Source: Toxonevra muliebris (lineage: Eukaryota > Arthropoda > Insecta > Diptera > Pallopteridae). Taken from it: a DNA stretch of 64,000 bases. The notes beneath the pieces are model-generated. The model searched no databases, had not been told where the DNA came from, and saw only the letters and a program-made list of their open reading frames with translations. The position numbers were made by a program, and so were the translations under genes. Shown piece by piece: positions 13,813 through 28,472 of the stretch (position 1 is its first letter; the number at the start of each line of letters is the position of its first letter). The stretch spans positions 18,366,708 to 18,430,707 of the forward strand of contig OY829329.1 in assembly GCA_963691655.1 (NCBI GenBank). The letters are read 5' to 3'.

Positions 13813-16800
13813 AGTTGCACAGAATTTTTTTGGTTTATAGCATTGCCAACTGAATGAGAAAATTTAAATAAAATATTAAACTGTATGACTATAAGTAACT
13901 TCAACTTTTCGAGGTTGCTAAAATATATTCCAGCATGCATAAAAAGCTAAGCAAAAATTGGGACAGTTTTAACCTACCTAACCCTAAAGAGTTAACTAGG
14001 CAAGAGAGAGTGAGAGTTTGTCTTTGTTTATCTTTATTTTTTTTTAAATAGCCCATTTAAAATTATGAAATTGTGTTAGTGAAAGCCAAAATTTTTTTTA
14101 CTGTATTGGAGTTTCTTTTTTCTTCTTCCTTTTGGAGTAATGTAATGTACTCGCTATTTTTACTACTGGGAATAGAACCAACTCTTTCTCTCTCTCACAA
14201 ACATTTAAAATGGATTCATCAACTCAATACCAAACTCTCTTTTCGGTTTTCGCTATTTTAAATTGAGAGCCACCTTAATTTGTCTTTGCAAGCGAGCGAA
14301 TGGGTTTTATATATCACTAAAGCTAAACATGATAAAACCAAGTATACTTTTGACAGACAACTGGTTTCCTTTCTGTGTAGAAAATGGTTAGAGACCCAAA
14401 ATTCAGAAACCATTGAAATAAAATTAATAGCTGCATTATTCTATGGATCCCAGCCTAGTTAAAGCAGTTTAAACACTATTCCTTTTGAATTTTAATATAA
14501 TGAATTCCTATGCTTAACAACTGTTTAAGGCTCACAACCAATGAATGCCACAGCAGCTTATGACTAAACTGTTTCAAAATATCGCAATGTCTTAATCAAA
14601 ACACATTCCTCCGGTTGGAAGACATAAATTTGACTTTCATCTACTTTTCTTCAGAGTCTATGAGTTTCGGATCTTGATCCTTCTACACCAGCCTTCCAGC
14701 TAATTATTAACACTACAGGATATACTGATAAACCACCTCATTAAGTTTCTGCTCTGACCGAAGCAACCTAAACGGTCTAAACTAAGATGACGACACATAA
14801 CATTTTCAAAAACTCTTGTCACGACCACCGACAGATGAAGCTTTGGTGAGTCACACTGACATATTTAGTTTAAAAGCTCTTCAAACTACACCGATCTAGG
14901 TCAATAAAAACTAATAAATGGTAACAGCTCCATTACTGTTACCTGAAACCGATAAGGGTTTCGTGTTCAGAAAAATTTCTGCTTTATTGCCATATATTAT
15001 TACTGCAAGCAATGAATGTCTTTGATTAAAATTAGCAGCGTGAAAAAACGATATGATTCCCTGTATAAGAGCGATCTCAAATTACAGTGATTCGTGTTCT
15101 TAAAAGGAATTCAGACAACCAGACTCAGTCCTGAACTTATAACACACTGCTTGAAAACTGCCGCAAACGAGTTATTTCTAATTATTCAATATTTTTAAAA
15201 CAACTGAAAACAAGTCACAAAGTGAAGGAATTACATATAAGTGAAAATAGGAATGGTGCCAGCACTAACAAAGAGAGAGAGAGAGTACAAACAAAGAGAG
15301 CCAGAAAAGAGAGCATGCTCTCTTTCAAAGTGTATGAATTGATAATATCATTTATCAAATGACAAATATGGAAAGTTTTAATGACAGTGGTAAAATCATT
15401 GTTCTCAATACAAAATATGATATTTCTTTGTTGGAGCTATGCAATTATATATATATGTATGTATACAATATTTATGATGAGGAACAAAAACGAATAATTG
15501 CTAGATAAATGCCAAACTATAAATGGTTAATAATTGAAACATCTAACAATATAGTTTTGCTTGCAAAAAAACAGTAATAATTTTTGCGATGAAAGATATA
15601 AAAAATTGTGTAGAAACACATTGAGTTACCCACAGAAATTTATGTTATACGAATGTATTACATATGAATTACAAGTGAATAAACACTTATGAAATATTTT
15701 TTGCTATTACGATATAAATAATAAAACAATATTTCTTCTGTTTTTTTCATCATTGCCGCTACAGCCGACAAACAAAATATAAAAAAAAAAATTATTATAA
15801 ATTGCACCTTTTATTGCAACCAACAAATAACAATTTCCGAAAAATTAAAAGACCTTCTTTATGAACGATTAAGACCATTACTCAAAAAAAAAACACACAC
15901 AAGAAAAAAAGAGGTAAGTTAAAAAACCACTAAAGACAACAACAACATTTGAAAAAATTAAATAAAAATATTGTAATTTAAAATATTACACAACCACAGA
16001 AAATAATGACGCTGGTGTTTTTTTTTTTTTTTTTTTGGGTTTTTGTTTTGTATGTGTTTTTCTTCTTTTACTGTGCTTTTCTGTTTGTATTTCTCTATTT
16101 ATATTACTTCTGTTTTTTCTTTGGGCATGTAACACGCTGATGGACTACTTAAGAAAATGTTCAAGAGCGCATGTAATGGCAGCTCTGAACAAAAATAACA
16201 AAACAACTACAACAATAACAATAATCAAAGAAATAAGAAGCTTAAAAAAGGGAGGTCAGGAAAGAAACAAAAAACAACAAAAAAAACAACCAACGAATGG
16301 TCCAAAAACGCTTAGGAAAAGAGAAATAGCAAGCAAAGAAAACAAACAAAACTAAAAATCAGCTAGAAAAATAACCAAAAATATTTTCGAGAGTTCCGCT
16401 TTGGCTTTAATTTTAATTTTGAGGTATGAATTTTGAGATTTGATTAAAAAGTGGTTTTGCAAATGAGCTACCTATTTAAGCTGGACATGTTTCCACCCAC
16501 TTAAGGTTTTTTTTTTCTTTTTGGTTTTGATATTGTAGAAACATTTAAATTTTCTATTAGAAACTAATTGCTTTGAATATTACGTTCATTTTTTTCTGCG
16601 GTTTTATGCGCATGCGCAACATTTCAATTACGCGTGTGCTGTATTTTCACACTCTCTTCTCTTCTTATACATTTGCGTACCAAGCTTAAATTTTGATCAA
16701 AATTATAACTATTTTAATTCGTTAAAAAAATGTATACACGTCACTGGTTTTGTTGTTGTAGTTGTTGTGGTAACATTTATAATATTTATAGTTATTTGTA

Positions 16801-19800
16801 AAGAAATCTTTTGATTTCTTCATTATTTTGTAACCACTTCCGAAATGAATTTAACCGAAAAGAGCATATCATTTTTTTTTTTTTGAGTGCAACAAGGTGA
16901 GCGGGAGAGGTTGAAAATTATTAACATATACAAAAAAAAAAGTCTAAGGAAAAGTACCTTCAAAAACAACAAACATTTAAAACACGAACTCTGCATACAA
17001 AAGAGAAAAACTGCGTGAGAGTGCAGCAGAAGAGAGTTACAAAGTTAAAGACCTGAAGACGAGCAACACGACGTAGCAGCGCTGCTGCGCAAACGCTTAA
17101 GCCACTAAAAAAAGAGACCAACGACCCACAAAATAATATATAAAATAAATAGAAAAAATTTATTTATTATTATTAATCAAATTCAAGCATTACAAGCCAA
17201 TATCAAACTGTCTTGTAGAGATAGTAGAGCCAGTGGCTATAAAGATGTTGTCACATAACTTTTATGGCAAAAAATATAGGGAGAGTGTGAGGTCCAAACT
17301 GAAAAAAAATTAAAAGCGAACGCATATCTTTAAAGCTAAAATCGTTGTAGTCTTTGCCTCCCCCTCTAATAGCACGAGGTGAGGAGGCAGACTAAACGTA
17401 TACTAAATATGAAGTAAAGAAAGACAAAGAAGCAGAAATTTTTTTTTGGTTTGGTTAGTTTTTTTTTTGTTTTGTTGTTGCTCCGCAAAAAAGAAGTCAA
17501 CCGCGCAAGAGAAAAAAAAAACAACAACGTTATATCACACACTTCTCTCTGACTCTTCTTTAATATATCTTTAACGAGCTCTTCCTTTACTCAAACATAC
17601 ACACACACAACTAATAATACACTCGCGTACCAAAAAAAAACCGAACGAACCAAAAAACACCAACACTTTTCTTTCTTTCTTTTTCTTCCTCTTATTGTTA
17701 CCGAATAATCCGTCCGAAGCCGCTGAAAGTCCGTTGATCACTGAACGTTTATGTGAGCCACGGTTAACTTTTGAGCCAACAGAAAACGAATGCAAACAGC
17801 ATGTTCATTTATGATGATGATAGTAGTAAGTGGTGGGTGGGGGAGAGGGAAGGAGAAGGCTGAGAGTATACATCGGGAGCATTACTGTTGTTTTTGTGTG
17901 TGTGTGTGCTTTTTTTCGTGGCGGTGGTGAGGTTGATATTGTTTTTGTTGGTTGGATGGTAGTGAAACCGGTGTTGTTGCTGGCTGAATAGCTGCTAGTG
18001 TCTTTTGTTGTTAAATCTTAATGCATGCAAGTGTAGTACTATAATATTTATGTATGCCTGTATGTATTTCGTGTCATTTTTGCATTCGTTTATTTGGTTG
18101 TTGTTGGTGCTATTATTGTTGGAGCTGTCATCGACATTGTTGCTTTTTTTTTTGTATTTTGTTTGCGGATTTCTTATACACGAGTAATGTACTGTGTACT
18201 CTTTCTTTAACTGTGGGAGTTTTGTTGTTTTTTTTTTCATATTATACTCTCAACAAACATGGAGCTTATTCTCTCTCTAACTAGTACTCTCTTGGGGTTA
18301 ACTCTCTTTCAAGTTTGCTACTAGATCCGTAACTTTGTTTAGTTTTTGTTGTTGTGCATATTAATTTTGGAATTTCTTTGTGTAGTTTCCAAAATGTATG
18401 AACTTATTCTTTTTTTCTTGGTTTCTTTAGGTAATTAAGTTTTTAAACTATATTCCAGATATCCTTGACGAATTTTTCATTGTAATTATGTATATTAATA
18501 GATATTTTTAAGTAGATACTACATACTTGTAATTATGATGAAATTATGCTATGACATTGAAGTTAGGTATCTCAAAATGTATTCATTGAGAGAAAAATGA
18601 AAGTAGGTATAGTTTGTTTTACGTGAGCCTTGAGTGAGTGAGAGGGGTTAAGTGTTATTGATAACAAAATTTAGTACAGAACAACAACAGTTGAGAATAA
18701 ATTATTGCTCTCTCAACTGAGTTGTTATTTCTACTGCATAAATAGAGAAGCTTATACTCTCATTCAAATGAAAACTAACGACGATGATTGGTCAATAAAG
18801 ACAGAACATAAAATGTTTTCCTTCTCCGATTTATTGATATAAAGGTTAAGTATATAATTTGCTATTATTGAATTTCCATTTGTTATGTAGTCTCTTTTTA
18901 CATTTCCTCAATATTAACAAAAATTTTTCTGCTTTTAGGTGAGGGCACTGTGTATTATAAAATATTAATTTTCAAGATGACAACAGATTTGAAACAAAGC
19001 TCACCTCTTCTTCTCATTAAATTTCGAAAATAAATTCAGAAGATAGAACAATCTTAAATCCAAAGCATGAATCAAATTTTGTTAAGTAACTCGAATTACT
19101 GAGAAATTCCATAATAATATAAAAAATTTTACTAACTACTGTCAAATACATCACGGCCTTTAAAATATCACAATACGCTACTGGTGCTGTATACAATTCA
19201 AGCATCAAAATAAGATGAGAGTCAATATCACACAGAGAGATTGTCATAATAGTTAAAGTTAGAAGCGTGAGATTAAACAGACATATACTTGTTAACCAAT
19301 ATGTTAGATTCCTAAGATAGCATGATTAAATCAACCATTAACCAATTCAATGAATGCTCCACAGTTGAGCTCACTTATTACTTACAAGTTTAACTGAGAA
19401 TTTCATGATTTTTCTAATTTATAGTTTATTGATGTTCACTCACACATGAGCTAGCTGAGAGAATGAATGTTGAGCGTTGCTGTTGCTGTTGGCATGCGCC
19501 GTTGTGGTATAGCAAATGTTACGATGAAAAAAAAAGATTGATTGGTTAATCTTTAATGTTAAATTGTATAATTTGTCATAATACATACAAGATATCTACT
19601 GTATGCGAGTATGTATATACAAGAGTATATCTATCTTAACTACAAGTAAATATACATGAATGAGTTAAAGGAAATTTAAAGATTCTTATTTTTTTGTTGA
19701 AATGTTTTTCGTGTTTTGTGATGTTGAAATTTTTAAAATTTGATTGGAATTTCAGAATAATTATTTTAGTTGGTATTAAAATTTGCGACCTCACACAGTC

Positions 19801-20858
19801 CAATCAGTCAGCAGTTCATCGCACTAATCAACACTGAGTCATAACCAAAATTATAATTAACCATCAGCTATCAGTGATGAGTAATTAATTTATGATCCTC
19901 TCAATTTTGCGTATTTTTAGTTATTAATTTTATGGATGGACATGGTTTTTCGGACAGCCGCAACTGAAAAGTATTTCAAGGCTAATTTTTCTCAATGATT
20001 CAAATATTCGCAAAATAATTTGGTACGGTTCTAAGATTCGATATTTTGAAAACTTGACAGTATTGAGAAATTTCGGCAGCAAATTTAAATTTAGTAACAA
20101 TATTGTTGTTACCTTCTTTCAGAAATTGTTCGAAATTTGATTAAAATTTCTGAAATTTCGGGTAACAAATTTGCAGCCAATGTCTTTATGGTCAATTCAC
20201 TTCAAAGTGAAGAGAAGGTAAGTGTATAAACAGCTTTGAAGGTATCATATCTATAAAAATTAGTACAACGAAAAGAGATAGCTAATTCCCACTAAAATAC
20301 ATGGTGCTACAAAACAAAAAATTTAATTAACTACACTAGTTAATCAAGGTAGTAGGTTTAATAAAAAAACCTGCATTCCAGGTATTTCCAATACACCCCT
20401 AAATTCGGATTTAATACCAAAAACTCAGTTTTTCGGAGGTTTCCCCATATTTTTAACTATAATTTTAGTACAATTAGCTGGATTTTCAATTTTAATATGT
20501 CAATTTGAGTTCTGGCCCGGGGTTTCTGGAGTATTTTTGGCCACTGTTCACGAATATGTAAAATAAATTTTTAGGTCAAGTAAAAATTACATGAAAAAAA
20601 ATTTTTGTTTATCCAAAATTCCTAAAATTGCATAATTTGTATTGAATAGCAAAAATAAATACAAATAAAAAAAGATCTACAAACTCCTAAAATTGCATAA
20701 TACTTGTAGAAAAGCAAAAAAAAAAACAGACAAAAAAATGCTCATCCATTAACCCGCCTCTCCCTACCTTATCAAGCTTTCAAAGAAAAAAAAAAAGATT
20801 TGCGCATATATAGACGAAAGCTGATCTGACCTGATTCATGATCAGCGGCCAAAAATAC

Positions 20859-23800
20859 TGTGAAAAAATTGGGCCACAACTCAGATACTGTCTCATTTTG
20901 TCGTACAATGTTATCAGACCTGTTTTTAATACTATATGGCTACTTAGACGATGCTTAAGCCTTTTATTTCAAGTAAAAACAAAAAATGTGCGATTTCAAA
21001 TGTTGGCCCAATTTGCACGCATGTGCCCAAATAACACGCATATGGCTCATATTACACGAATTTTGAGATTGTGATTTTTCAAAACTAAGGCATAAAGTTG
21101 AAGTGAAAGGTATCAGGTATTTTGAGCAAAACTAGTCTTATGTGGAACATAATACCAAATTTATCAACTTTGGATCTCTGACTTTTTCAGACCTGAAATA
21201 TTTTTCGAAACTAGATGAGTCGAGTCTGGAAGTTTTCCGTGGGAAAGAAAAACTAAATATACGGTTGGGTTGGGTCTTCTTATAAGTTATCAATTTTTTT
21301 AAAGCTTATCTTGAAAGAATAATAAATTTATTCAACAGAAATGTACATTAAGCTTGAATCGTGTCAAAAATCAATTTATTTCAAGTAAAAATCACAAGCT
21401 TTTAGTTTTGCCAAGGATACCTACATAAACCAAAAAAAAAAAAAAAAAAAAAAAACAGAGAAATATACGTATAAAGATTTTAATTAATTTAATTAATTTT
21501 ATGGCACATGAGCACACACATGATCATGATCATGATTATGCTATAGTCTGCCCACCAATAATATTTTATGCTAGACACACTTGCAACAAGTACTTAGACT
21601 TACCAATGGTTTTTGGTAAGAACTGCATAAGTATTTGACGTTGTTGTTGGCACATTTCATATTACTCATTGTTCATATTGTTGCTGCTACTGCTGTTGTT
21701 GTTTTTTTTTCAACACTTTTGTCAATATCAACCATTAATCGTAACTATTAATCGTATTTATTATTATGAATTACAAATCAAACAAATGAAAATGGGGAAC
21801 AAAAAATTGATTGCACATAATCAAATGCCATCGACAATTTTAATTTAAAAAAATTTTAAACTTTAAGAAAAAAATAATAATTTTTTTTGTTTTTGTTTGC
21901 ATTGCTTTGGATTTTAAGTGCAACTATATAGAACAACAACAAAAATCAAAAACAACAACAGCAACATATGATGCGTATCTATAAGATTGTATTATATAGA
22001 TGCGCGTATATGTGTGTGTTTAGGTTTGTGTTTGTATTTGTGCACTTGTCAACAACTTTTTGTTTTATGTTGTTGCTAACAATTTTAATTAATAGTTGCT
22101 ATGATTTTTGGTGCACTTGTCATATTTTTTATTATTGTTGCTGCTGCCACATTTTCCATCACCAGCTGTTGGCAATTTATATATAAGTATAAAAAAATAT
22201 ATACATACATACATACATTAATAAATAAAATTAAATTTAATAATCACAAAACGCAATTTTTATCGATTTTAAATTGCATCTTTTTTTTCTTATTTATTTT
22301 ATCAAAATTGTATTCCGATTAATCGTTTAAAATTGTTCCATTCCTTAAGCATTTGGTACGTTCTTCTTTTTATGTATGAGTTTTTTTTTAAGATGTTTTG
22401 TTGCTTTTGACGTGGCTGTTAAAATTGATGCAATTTGCGTTTTCATATAATTGACACAAATACTTTAGCTTTTTTTTAAATATATTTAATTTTATTTATT
22501 TCTCAATTTTTTAGTATAGACCAGGGGTGTCCACGTTATATTTGTTTTTGTAAAAGCACTAAGGCATATGCTGTGCATTTTAATACACACACATAGCACT
22601 ACGCACTAAGCAATACGAAACACACCAACAATTTTTTCTTTTTCGTTTCTCATCTCTTTTCTTTGCCTATACCAAAGAGCAAAGCAACAACACTTTCGTA
22701 TATGCTTTGTTGGTACACATTGGCGACAGTTATATTCAACATAGATTTTGTTGTTGTTTAACGAATGATTTTTTTTTCCTTGATAATAATAAAGTTTATA
22801 TGTATTGGTGCTTGCATTTCCATTAGAAACTTTTGGGCACCCCTGGTATAGACTATGATGCTAAGGGATATTGGAGGAGAGAGAGGTAAGTCATGATATC
22901 TCAAGTCAATGGTTGACCCAGGAGGAAAAAGAAGGTTCACACTTAATACTATTCAAAGGATAAAAAAGTTTTTAATTAGGTAGGTACATAAAGCCTGAAC
23001 CTTGTTCTAAATAATATATGAAAAATCTGTATTCATTGCCTTCCCAATCAGTTCCAAAATCTAACCATTTTTTCGAATAAAACTGGTTAGGTTTGGATCA
23101 AGTAAAAAAAAAACGATTTGATTTATGGTTCATGAGCAACTCAAATTGCCCATGGTTCAGTTCAAAATTGGTTTGGTTCAAAGCCGTTTTCCATTCCTGA
23201 TAAAAATGCCTGTATATTCAATTTAATCCACGTGCTAGACTTTCATCTCATGAGTCTCGAGTTTGATACTCGGCTAGGGTATTTTCTTTTTGCTTTCATT
23301 GATTGAAGCTTTTAAATTTAGTTGAGATACGAAAATATTCCAATTTTTATAAAACTGACACTGTGGTTAGTTTTGCCACTAAAGTCTTAATAACACGGCT
23401 AATCTATTATACATAGGTAAAACTGCGTAAAACTTTTTTTTAACTCTACTGTGAATTAACTATTTTTCCCCCTGAAAAAGTGGTTTAAATTAGCTTTTAA
23501 ATTAATTTGTGATTTTCCTCAAAATCTTAACATCACAACGAAAAATCTGATGACGTCATTAAGATTATAAAGAAGTTGTTGTAATTTGTTTGAGCATTGG
23601 AAGAAATTTACGTTCCTTGAGTTTGAATTTTTTTTGTCGTTTCCATCACATGTTTCGTTATAAAGCAGATTTTTGTAAATGTTTGTGACTTCAAGAATTG
23701 ACTTACCTCCTCTGGGTAGGGTTATCGACTTCACTCTCTCTTCTCTTTTCTGGCTTTTCCCATTTGCACTTTCTTTTTGATATATAAATATCTTAGCTCA

Positions 23801-24665
23801 CAGTATTGGCAAATTTCAAAAATGAAAATAACTGTATTGTCCTATGTTCCCCTCTCGCTCAGACTGCTAGGTGGCATGAAAGTGCAACTCTAAACAGCTA
23901 AAAGAAGAGAGGGATGCAAATTAAAATACGAGCAGAGTTTGTATGCATATGAGAGAGCACTACAGATTCACTCGGTATGTTTCGCTCAATTTACTCACAC
24001 ATATACATAAACCGAAAACAAAATACGAATGTATATTTATTCGCAGCAGAATTATTTGTTAGTGTTAAATGTGTGGAAATCAGCTATACCATACAAGCAG
24101 AGAAGTCACCGTAGACTCTCTCTCATGTGCTCTATGGTAATGTGGTAAATGTCAAAATCAGCTGACGTAAACACAGGCGTTTTATAGATAGGTTTTGTTT
24201 TCGGTTTCTAATTTGATTGGATTAGGGTTACTGACTGCACTCTCTCTTTTTTTTCGGCTCCACTTTTTTGTACTCTCTCTTTTTAAATTTTAATACTCAT
24301 TTAAAAAAACCTTTTTTAATTATTTAATTTTGAAGGTATTTGCATTAGAGGACAACAAATTTTTTTTCTATAGTCATGTTATTAAACAAATGTTCAAAAT
24401 GTAAAATAGAAAAACACATGATTTATTGCGTAACTTAAGAAAGGTAACTTCAAGTTCTCTAGGGCGGTGATTTAACTCCGAATTTTTATTTTTACAGATC
24501 CTGTAGTGAACTTCAAATTTATGCACTTGAAGAAGGGTATTCCAAGAACCATTTTTCAATGAAATCTTTTATACTGAATCACATATTAAAACAAAAATAA
24601 CTCAGATTAACCTCGAAATTTCAACCAACTTTGGTTCTCGAATCTGGTAATTTCACCAAGGAGTT
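20859..24665 (+). repeat. 3807-bp tandem duplication, copy 1
   Basis: Starts TGTGAAAAAATTGGG and is followed directly by a second copy at 24666. All stretches compared, including a 24-A homopolymer (21432-21455), match at an offset of exactly 3807. No gene inside. Contains a hAT MITE, a possible tRNA-like segment near 23230-23290 (B-box-like GAGTTTGATACTC) and CTCTCTC-rich patches. Confidence 0.95.
22522..22845. mobile_element. hAT-type MITE (324 bp) with 8-bp target-site duplication, copy 1
   Basis: Ends are CAGGGGTGTCC and, inverted, CAGGGGTGCCC (11-bp TIR, one mismatch). Flanked by perfect 8-bp direct repeats GTATAGAC at 22514-22521 and 22846-22853. An 8-bp duplication with CAGGGG-type ends is diagnostic of the hAT superfamily. 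No transposase, so non-autonomous. Confidence 0.88.
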
Positions 24666-27600
24666 TGTGAAAAAATTGGGCCACAACTCAGATACTGTCT
24701 CATTTTGTCGTACAATGTTATCAGACCTGTTTTTAATACTATATGGCTACTTAGACGATGCTTAAGCCTTTTATTTCAAGTAAAAACAAAAAATGTGCGA
24801 TTTCAAATGTTGGCCCAATTTGCACGCATGTGCCCAAATAACACGCATATGGCTCATATTACACGAATTTTGAGATTGTGATTTTTCAAAACTAAGGCAT
24901 AAAGTTGAAGTGAAAGGTATCAGGTATTTTGAGCAAAACTAGTCTTATGTGGAACATAATACCAAATTTATCAACTTTGGATCTCTGACTTTTTCAGACC
25001 TGAAATATTTTTCGAAACTAGATGAGTCGAGTCTGGAAGTTTTCCGTGGGAAAGAAAAACTAAATATACGGTTGGGTTGGGTCTTCTTATAAGTTATCAA
25101 TTTTTTTAAAGCTTATCTTGAAAGAATAATAAATTTATTCAACAGAAATGTACATTAAGCTTGAATCGTGTCAAAAATCAATTTATTTCAAGTAAAAATC
25201 ACAAGCTTTTAGTTTTGCCAAGGATACCTACATAAACCAAAAAAAAAAAAAAAAAAAAAAAACAGAGAAATATACGTATAAAGATTTTAATTAATTTAAT
25301 TAATTTTATGGCACATGAGCACACACATGATCATGATCATGATTATGCTATAGTCTGCCCACCAATAATATTTTATGCTAGACACACTTGCAACAAGTAC
25401 TTAGACTTACCAATGGTTTTTGGTAAGAACTGCATAAGTATTTGACGTTGTTGTTGGCACATTTCATATTACTCATTGTTCATATTGTTGCTGCTACTGC
25501 TGTTGTTGTTTTTTTTTCAACACTTTTGTCAATATCAACCATTAATCGTAACTATTAATCGTATTTATTATTATGAATTACAAATCAAACAAATGAAAAT
25601 GGGGAACAAAAAATTGATTGCACATAATCAAATGCCATCGACAATTTTAATTTAAAAAAATTTTAAACTTTAAGAAAAAAATAATAATTTTTTTTGTTTT
25701 TGTTTGCATTGCTTTGGATTTTAAGTGCAACTATATAGAACAACAACAAAAATCAAAAACAACAACAGCAACATATGATGCGTATCTATAAGATTGTATT
25801 ATATAGATGCGCGTATATGTGTGTGTTTAGGTTTGTGTTTGTATTTGTGCACTTGTCAACAACTTTTTGTTTTATGTTGTTGCTAACAATTTTAATTAAT
25901 AGTTGCTATGATTTTTGGTGCACTTGTCATATTTTTTATTATTGTTGCTGCTGCCACATTTTCCATCACCAGCTGTTGGCAATTTATATATAAGTATAAA
26001 AAAATATATACATACATACATACATTAATAAATAAAATTAAATTTAATAATCACAAAACGCAATTTTTATCGATTTTAAATTGCATCTTTTTTTTCTTAT
26101 TTATTTTATCAAAATTGTATTCCGATTAATCGTTTAAAATTGTTCCATTCCTTAAGCATTTGGTACGTTCTTCTTTTTATGTATGAGTTTTTTTTTAAGA
26201 TGTTTTGTTGCTTTTGACGTGGCTGTTAAAATTGATGCAATTTGCGTTTTCATATAATTGACACAAATACTTTAGCTTTTTTTTAAATATATTTAATTTT
26301 ATTTATTTCTCAATTTTTTAGTATAGACCAGGGGTGTCCACGTTATATTTGTTTTTGTAAAAGCACTAAGGCATATGCTGTGCATTTTAATACACACACA
26401 TAGCACTACGCACTAAGCAATACGAAACACACCAACAATTTTTTCTTTTTCGTTTCTCATCTCTTTTCTTTGCCTATACCAAAGAGCAAAGCAACAACAC
26501 TTTCGTATATGCTTTGTTGGTACACATTGGCGACAGTTATATTCAACATAGATTTTGTTGTTGTTTAACGAATGATTTTTTTTTCCTTGATAATAATAAA
26601 GTTTATATGTATTGGTGCTTGCATTTCCATTAGAAACTTTTGGGCACCCCTGGTATAGACTATGATGCTAAGGGATATTGGAGGAGAGAGAGGTAAGTCA
26701 TGATATCTCAAGTCAATGGTTGACCCAGGAGGAAAAAGAAGGTTCACACTTAATACTATTCAAAGGATAAAAAAGTTTTTAATTAGGTAGGTACATAAAG
26801 CCTGAACCTTGTTCTAAATAATATATGAAAAATCTGTATTCATTGCCTTCCCAATCAGTTCCAAAATCTAACCATTTTTTCGAATAAAACTGGTTAGGTT
26901 TGGATCAAGTAAAAAAAAAACGATTTGATTTATGGTTCATGAGCAACTCAAATTGCCCATGGTTCAGTTCAAAATTGGTTTGGTTCAAAGCCGTTTTCCA
27001 TTCCTGATAAAAATGCCTGTATATTCAATTTAATCCACGTGCTAGACTTTCATCTCATGAGTCTCGAGTTTGATACTCGGCTAGGGTATTTTCTTTTTGC
27101 TTTCATTGATTGAAGCTTTTAAATTTAGTTGAGATACGAAAATATTCCAATTTTTATAAAACTGACACTGTGGTTAGTTTTGCCACTAAAGTCTTAATAA
27201 CACGGCTAATCTATTATACATAGGTAAAACTGCGTAAAACTTTTTTTTAACTCTACTGTGAATTAACTATTTTTCCCCCTGAAAAAGTGGTTTAAATTAG
27301 CTTTTAAATTAATTTGTGATTTTCCTCAAAATCTTAACATCACAACGAAAAATCTGATGACGTCATTAAGATTATAAAGAAGTTGTTGTAATTTGTTTGA
27401 GCATTGGAAGAAATTTACGTTCCTTGAGTTTGAATTTTTTTTGTCGTTTCCATCACATGTTTCGTTATAAAGCAGATTTTTGTAAATGTTTGTGACTTCA
27501 AGAATTGACTTACCTCCTCTGGGTAGGGTTATCGACTTCACTCTCTCTTCTCTTTTCTGGCTTTTCCCATTTGCACTTTCTTTTTGATATATAAATATCT

Positions 27601-28472
27601 TAGCTCACAGTATTGGCAAATTTCAAAAATGAAAATAACTGTATTGTCCTATGTTCCCCTCTCGCTCAGACTGCTAGGTGGCATGAAAGTGCAACTCTAA
27701 ACAGCTAAAAGAAGAGAGGGATGCAAATTAAAATACGAGCAGAGTTTGTATGCATATGAGAGAGCACTACAGATTCACTCGGTATGTTTCGCTCAATTTA
27801 CTCACACATATACATAAACCGAAAACAAAATACGAATGTATATTTATTCGCAGCAGAATTATTTGTTAGTGTTAAATGTGTGGAAATCAGCTATACCATA
27901 CAAGCAGAGAAGTCACCGTAGACTCTCTCTCATGTGCTCTATGGTAATGTGGTAAATGTCAAAATCAGCTGACGTAAACACAGGCGTTTTATAGATAGGT
28001 TTTGTTTTCGGTTTCTAATTTGATTGGATTAGGGTTACTGACTGCACTCTCTCTTTTTTTTCGGCTCCACTTTTTTGTACTCTCTCTTTTTAAATTTTAA
28101 TACTCATTTAAAAAAACCTTTTTTAATTATTTAATTTTGAAGGTATTTGCATTAGAGGACAACAAATTTTTTTTCTATAGTCATGTTATTAAACAAATGT
28201 TCAAAATGTAAAATAGAAAAACACATGATTTATTGCGTAACTTAAGAAAGGTAACTTCAAGTTCTCTAGGGCGGTGATTTAACTCCGAATTTTTATTTTT
28301 ACAGATCCTGTAGTGAACTTCAAATTTATGCACTTGAAGAAGGGTATTCCAAGAACCATTTTTCAATGAAATCTTTTATACTGAATCACATATTAAAACA
28401 AAAATAACTCAGATTAACCTCGAAATTTCAACCAACTTTGGTTCTCGAATCTGGTAATTTCACCAAGGAGTT
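24666..28472 (+). repeat. 3807-bp tandem duplication, copy 2
   Basis: Second copy of 20859-24665. The copies diverge from flanking DNA right after a shared TG at the junctions (20859-20860, 24666-24667, 28473-28474), so the join shows only 2 bp of microhomology. Either a very recent duplication or an assembly artefact. Confidence 0.95.
26329..26652. mobile_element. hAT-type MITE, copy 2 within tandem duplication
   Basis: Same element carried along in the second copy of the 3807-bp unit, with GTATAGAC duplications at 26321-26328 and 26653-26660. It duplicated with the unit rather than by transposition. Confidence 0.88.

Larger units (their letters stand above)
11191..20858. other. Long AT-rich noncoding stretch
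   Basis: No protein-coding gene recognised. Holds two tRNA-like SINE heads (13.5-13.8 kb, listed), a (GA)n run near 15265-15280, A- and T-rich tracts, and a slightly more GC-rich patch at about 16.9-18.0 kb with CAACAA and GTTGTT runs that might be a promoter or 5' UTR of a gene elsewhere (speculative). CCTAAAATTGCATAAT occurs twice near 20630 and 20685. Confidence 0.45.

Noticed and set aside
17571..17795. 74-codon minus-strand frame in the GC-richer patch
   Set aside because: Lysine-rich low-complexity centre and poly-C/V tail derive from simple sequence; no domain or convincing splice sites.
23547..23570. CTGATGA motif (also at 27354) as a second hammerhead
   Set aside because: No following stem-loop and GAAA core, and no pairing stem I; CTGATGA alone is expected by chance.
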